A DNA stretch of 34,664 nt, taken from contig JAGGTH010000110.1 in assembly GCA_021163845.1 (NCBI GenBank), positions 1 through 34,664 on the forward strand. Reading direction: 5' to 3'. The position numbers were made by a program, and so were the translations under genes. Shown here in pieces: positions 31,368 through 34,664 of this stretch. The stretch comes from Helicobacteraceae bacterium (GTDB taxonomy: Bacteria; Campylobacterota; Campylobacteria; Campylobacterales; Sulfurimonadaceae). The notes under the pieces were generated by a model. It saw only the letters and a list, made by a program, of their open reading frames with translations, was not told the origin of the DNA and searched no databases. Numbering within the stretch: position 1 is the stretch's first letter; each line of letters starts with the position of its first letter.

Positions 31368-33119
31368 TTAAGTCACTACGACTTTTCTAAACATTCCTGC
31401 CATATGATAGAGCAAATGGCAGTGAAAAGCCCAAGCACCTTTGGCATCTACAGTAACACGAAAGCTTGTTTTTGAACCGGGTTGGGCTATGATGGTATGT
31501 TTTCTTGCTAGATGGTTCTCATCACCGGTCTCCAAATCACTCCACATCCCATGTAGATGCATAGGATGATTCATCATTGTGTCGTTTATGTAGGTTATTC
31601 TGAGTCTCTCTCCATAATGAAATTCCAAAGGCTTAGAATCGGCATAGTTGATACCGTTGATTGACCACATGTAACGTTCCATATTTCCTGTTAGATGAAG
31701 TATTATCTCTCTATCTGGGTATTTGTCATCTTTAGTCGAGCGAAGTGATCTTAAGTCTGCATAAGTAAGCACTTTTCTGTCGCTATCTCTTAGTCCTGCT
31801 CCTGGGTCATTGAGTCTGTATTGAGGATTTTTGGCTTTCATAGTTGTATGAGCACCCCATTTGACTTCCATCGGAGTAATAGGAATCTCTTTTTTTAGTA
31901 CAGGAACTTTCATAGGCATTGTCATGCCTCCGCCACATTTCATGGCGCTCTCTTTTGTCATGCCAGAGATCTCATCTTCCATTTCACTCATATTCATCCC
32001 CATATCGCTGTGGCTGAGAATAGGAAGTGCATCCATCTCAGGAACTGGAGCTTCAAGATTTTCATCATAGGTCAGTGAACCCACAGCGTAACCAGATCTG
32101 TCAAAACTCTGAGCAAATATACTATATGCTTTGTCCTCTTTTGGCTCTACAATAACGTCATAGGTTTCGGCGACGCCTATTCTAAACTCATCAATATCAA
32201 CGGGCTGGATATTGTTCCCATCAGCTGCAACGACTGTCATTTTGAGCCCAGGTATACGCACATCAAAAAAGGTCATTGCAGAACCGTTTATAAAACGAAG
32301 TCTGATCTTTTCACCATTTTTAAAAAGTGCTTTGAAGTGTGAAGCAGGAGTGTAGCCGTTCATCAGATATGTGTAAGTGTATCCTGTCACGTCTGAGAGA
32401 TCACGATCGCTCATAGCCATTTCATTCCACATTTTACGTTCATTAAAAGCGTTGAAAAAGCCTTTTTCTTTTACTTCTGAAACAAAATCACCGACGGTTC
32501 TTTGTTTGAAGTTGTAGTATTCACCCATGATTTTCAGTTTTCTATATATGCTGGCTGGTTTTTCATCAGACCAGTCAGAGAGAAGCACCACATAATCTCG
32601 GTCAAATTGGTAAGGATCAGGCTCAATAGGGTCGATAACCATTGCTCCGTACACTCCTGTTTGTTCTTGAAAACCTGAGTGAGAGTGGTACCAATATGTT
32701 CCGCTTTGCTGGATTTTAAACTTATATGTAAAAGTCTCTCCAGGTTTGATACCCTCAAAACTTATATTAGGTACTCCGTCCATCTGCGTAGGTAAAATAA
32801 TACCGTGCCAATGAATTGAAGAGTCTTCTTTTAGATGGTTTGTAACATGGATGGTTACGTCCTGACCCTCTTTAAGCCTGAGAATAGGACCGGATATCTG
32901 AGCATTTACCGTAGTCGCCATAGCGGGTGTTCCCGTAATGTTTACGGGAGTGTAGGCAATATCGAGAAAAATTTCATCACCGCTTAAAACACGGGATTTA
33001 TCAAAATCGCGAACCTCATCTTTTGCATGAAGATCAACAATACCTGACACTGCTACAGAAGCCAAAGCTACACCCTTGATAAATTGACGTCTGCTGAGTT
33101 TTGAAATATGTGTAATCAT
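31368..33119 (-). CDS. copA: CopA-type multicopper oxidase
   Basis: The periplasmic Cu(I) oxidase of 583 residues is exported folded by the Tat system (SRRQFIKGVALASVAVSG, twin arginines at about residues 10-11). The four copper-binding blocks are present: SIHWHGII, WYHSHSG, HPMHLHGMW and HCHLLYHMAGM, which supply the T2/T3 trinuclear cluster and the T1 Cys-His-Met site. A methionine-rich stretch at about 375-405 (DMGMNMSEMEDE, KCGGGMTMPMKV) is the usual CopA/CueO-type Cu(I) entry region. It is followed by copB. No CopRS two-component genes lie in the window. Confidence 0.92.
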   Translation of the reverse strand: MITHISKLSRRQFIKGVALASVAVSGIVDLHAKDEVRDFDKSRVLSGDEIFLDIAYTPVNITGTPAMATTVNAQISGPILRLKEGQDVTIHVTNHLKEDSSIHWHGIILPTQMDGVPNISFEGIKPGETFTYKFKIQQSGTYWYHSHSGFQEQTGVYGAMVIDPIEPDPYQFDRDYVVLLSDWSDEKPASIYRKLKIMGEYYNFKQRTVGDFVSEVKEKGFFNAFNERKMWNEMAMSDRDLSDVTGYTYTYLMNGYTPASHFKALFKNGEKIRLRFINGSAMTFFDVRIPGLKMTVVAADGNNIQPVDIDEFRIGVAETYDVIVEPKEDKAYSIFAQSFDRSGYAVGSLTYDENLEAPVPEMDALPILSHSDMGMNMSEMEDEISGMTKESAMKCGGGMTMPMKVPVLKKEIPITPMEVKWGAHTTMKAKNPQYRLNDPGAGLRDSDRKVLTYADLRSLRSTKDDKYPDREIILHLTGNMERYMWSINGINYADSKPLEFHYGERLRITYINDTMMNHPMHLHGMWSDLETGDENHLARKHTIIAQPGSKTSFRVTVDAKGAWAFHCHLLYHMAGMFRKVVVT

Positions 33120-33166
33120 TGCGTGCTCCTTAGAATGAGTATCTTTCTTTGGTTGCCGGCTTCTTT

Positions 33167-33175
33167 ATTCTATCA
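33167..33175 (-). promoter_or_regulatory. Extended -10 promoter of copA
   Basis: On the minus strand TGATAGAAT (plus 33167-33175) is an extended -10 box about 50 bases before the copA start. I see no strong dyad typical of CueR or CopR binding, so how copper is sensed is not visible. Confidence 0.4.
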
Positions 33176-33213
33176 TAAAACTCATCATCTCCATAGGGTT
33201 TTCTCTAATATTA

Positions 33214-33864
33214 TTAATTCGAGATGCTAGCACTCGCATTACTGTTTTTTCCTCCTTTTATAAGAAGCCAAATAGCCAATGACATCTCTCCAAAAATACT
33301 CGTAATAGCTACAAGTAACAAGAAAATAGATGCATATTCCTTATAATTTGGAAGTATGAAGTGCGCTACGGTATCTACCATATACATGATGCCAGCAATA
33401 ATGAGAAAAAATGCAATAATTTTTGGTTTCACAATTATCTTTCCTAATAGAACAATATGGATACCAAAGAAGAAAAGTCCTAATAGCCAAATCGTATTAA
33501 AAGTATCAACTTGTTTTAAAATTTCTTCACTAGTATTTAAAGTGAATACTTCAGGAAGTGCAAAAATTGCAACTCCCATGATGGTAGCATGCATCATTCT
33601 AAATAGTGTGCTCAAAACAGAAAGATGATTTTCTTTGAAAATCTCGTAAAGAGCCCACGCTACAATAACATCAAAAACTACTGTTATCATAAAGGCTAGG
33701 ATACCTGCTCTCACCAAAATATGGCTTTGTTGAATAGTTGTTAAAGGGTCATTTATCAAAGCCTCAAGAACAAAGAAATTGGCGAATATAGCTGAAAAGA
33801 AAATGATCCAGTAACTACCACCTGCAACCAAAGCTAATGTTCTAGTATTGATTGTATAAGACAT
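33214..33864 (-). CDS. DUF4386-family membrane protein
   Basis: The 216-residue protein has six or seven hydrophobic helices (from LALVAGGSYWIIFFSAIFANFFV on to the C-terminal IFLLLVAITSIFGEMSLAIWLLI). It carries the DUF4386 pattern: an N-terminal GGSYWIIFFSAI, the central R-x-MHATIMGVAIFALP segment and LLGLFFFGIHIVLLG. The function of the family is unknown. It starts with ATG, is separated from the FAH gene by 29 bases, and is likely co-transcribed with it. The region is AT-rich compared with the core block. Confidence 0.72.
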   Translation of the reverse strand: MSYTINTRTLALVAGGSYWIIFFSAIFANFFVLEALINDPLTTIQQSHILVRAGILAFMITVVFDVIVAWALYEIFKENHLSVLSTLFRMMHATIMGVAIFALPEVFTLNTSEEILKQVDTFNTIWLLGLFFFGIHIVLLGKIIVKPKIIAFFLIIAGIMYMVDTVAHFILPNYKEYASIFLLLVAITSIFGEMSLAIWLLIKGGKNSNASASISN

Positions 33865-33893
33865 TTTACAACCTCCCTATCTATTATATATTT

Positions 33894-34502
33894 TTACACA
33901 ACTTCCCATTTTGATTCAAGTAAAAGTTTGTCATTAGAATATATTTTACCTATAAATAGATCTCCAACTCTATAGTTTCCTACACCTTTTGGAGTACCAC
34001 TCATAATAATGTCACCATCTTCAAGGGTCATAAAACTTTGTATCTCTTCTATTATTTCAATAGGTTTATAGATCATTAAATCATAATTGGCGAATTGAGT
34101 TAGTACGCCATTTATGTACAACTCTAATTTAAGCTCAGTTATATCACCATCGAATGAGATAAATTTACCAAAAACAGCTGAACCATCAAAAGATTTTGCT
34201 CTTTCCCATGGTAAACCCTTAGACTTCATTTTATTTTGAATGTTTGCTTTTGTCAAATCAAGTCCAAAGCCAATTCCTGAAATTTGATTATTCTCAATTA
34301 AGAAACAAATTTCTCCTTCAAATCTTGTATCTTCGCTAAAGTAGTGTAGTTTATCGGAAATAGCTGAATTTGGTTTATTAAATACAACCATTGAATCAGG
34401 TGTTTCATTGTTTAATTCTTCAATGTGTTCAACATAGTTTCTACCGATGCAGATAATTTTAAATGGAGTTATAATTTCGTTGTTATATTTGATATGTTTC
34501 AA
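33894..34502 (-). CDS. Fumarylacetoacetate hydrolase (FAH) family protein
   Basis: The 202-residue protein begins, after a TTG start at 34502 (AAGG 7 bases upstream), with KIICIGRNYVEHIEEL, the usual N-terminal FAH motif. It carries the metal-binding acidic positions in TRFEGEICFLI (E-x-E), AKSFDGSAVFGKF and the IMSGTPKGVGNYRVGD block. Family members cleave or hydrate acyl-pyruvate or 2-oxo-acid substrates using Mg2+ or Mn2+; the exact reaction here is unknown. It is short but complete for the bacterial YcgM-like group. It is very AT-rich, unlike the neighbouring core genes, so it may be acquired. Confidence 0.8.
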   Translation of the reverse strand: MKHIKYNNEIITPFKIICIGRNYVEHIEELNNETPDSMVVFNKPNSAISDKLHYFSEDTRFEGEICFLIENNQISGIGFGLDLTKANIQNKMKSKGLPWERAKSFDGSAVFGKFISFDGDITELKLELYINGVLTQFANYDLMIYKPIEIIEEIQSFMTLEDGDIIMSGTPKGVGNYRVGDLFIGKIYSNDKLLLESKWEVV

Positions 34503-34664
34503 TTTTAGACCTTATTTTTATGTTTTTTTTATTTGTTATACCTTGTATGTTAATACGGCAAAACTGTAAAGCTTTGCTTAACCCAATTTTTCCACCAAAA
34601 GCCCAATAAAAATGGAATAGTCCTATAATAATTAATGTAAAAACTGTAATGATTGATACAAAGT
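34483..34664 (-). pseudogene. Truncated DUF3995-like membrane gene, cut by the window edge
   Basis: A minus-strand frame runs in from beyond the right end and stops at 34483-34485. It encodes 59 residues, of which the first 33 match the DUF3995 start: one hydrophobic helix followed by FHFYWAFGGKIGLSKAL. Full family members are about 140 residues with four helices, but here the match ends after residue 33 and continues as a non-family tail. The other two frames also stop within a few codons, so this is a 3' truncation and not a single frameshift. The end overlaps the FAH start. Confidence 0.5.
34535..34561 (-). promoter_or_regulatory. Possible promoter of the FAH-DUF4386 pair
   Basis: On the minus strand TTGCCG (plus 34556-34561) and TATAAC (34535-34540) are separated by 15 bases, slightly short of the optimum. 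They lie about 33-59 bases before the FAH start, within the DUF3995 remnant. The call is weak. Confidence 0.3.

Noticed and set aside
34536-34590. Inverted GTTAA/TTAAC pair resembling an integron attC site
   Set aside because: The arms are in the wrong order for attC (GTT first, AAC last), and no integrase or matching site between the other small genes was found.
1-34664. CRISPR arrays, tRNA or rRNA genes, insertion sequences, prophage
   Set aside because: No regularly spaced repeats, cloverleaf-like sequences, transposase or phage genes were recognised on either strand.

Overview
The window is a gene-dense stretch of a Campylobacterota (epsilonproteobacterial) chromosome, most likely from a Sulfurovum/Sulfurimonas-type marine or sediment relative. 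The evidence is a BioV-type pimeloyl-ACP esterase, the gene order COG3400 protein-aroB-mscS-mtaB-ftsH-like (recalled as similar to the HP0282-HP0286 region of Helicobacter pylori), very tight operons with TAATG or ATGA junctions, extended -10 promoters with weak -35 boxes, and moderate-to-low GC. The genus is an inference. I see no rRNA, tRNA, CRISPR array, phage or insertion sequence.

Layout. 107-1504 (+) is an outer-membrane porin followed by a strong terminator and two palindromic repeats. From 13375 down to 1723 (-) lies one apparent 12-gene transcription unit: sbcD-sbcC, a complete Mrp-type cation/proton antiporter with a fused MrpA/B subunit (mrpAB-C-D-E-F-G), then flgA-ubiX-coaD-tmk. 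A small DUF465 gene (+) and glmU (-) follow. 15194-19313 (+) is a flagellar operon, motA-motB-fliP-trmA-unknown coiled-coil protein, in which the stator pair resembles the sodium-driven PomA/PomB type. A secreted rhodanese is encoded at 19348-19857 (-). 19958-28028 (+) is a continuous core block: COG3400-like protein, aroB, mscS-family channel, mtaB, an FtsH-like AAA protein without the protease zinc motif, bioV and mogA.

From 28036 to the right end everything is on the minus strand and looks more accessory: a stand-alone degenerate RecA2 domain, a GC-rich SLC13 permease with an acidic linker, a copAB copper-oxidation pair, a DUF4386 membrane protein, an AT-rich FAH-family protein, and what appears to be a truncated DUF3995 gene at the edge.

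How the genes may work together. Mrp would build a sodium gradient that a PomAB-like stator could use for swimming; this is inferred from residue patterns. tmk, coaD, ubiX, glmU, aroB, bioV, mogA, mtaB and trmA are housekeeping functions. CopA/CopB give periplasmic and outer-membrane copper tolerance. I found no convincing wholly new multi-gene system. The best second-look items are the protease-dead FtsH homologue, the degenerate helicase-domain protein, the sodium-circuit arrangement and two families of short palindromic repeats.
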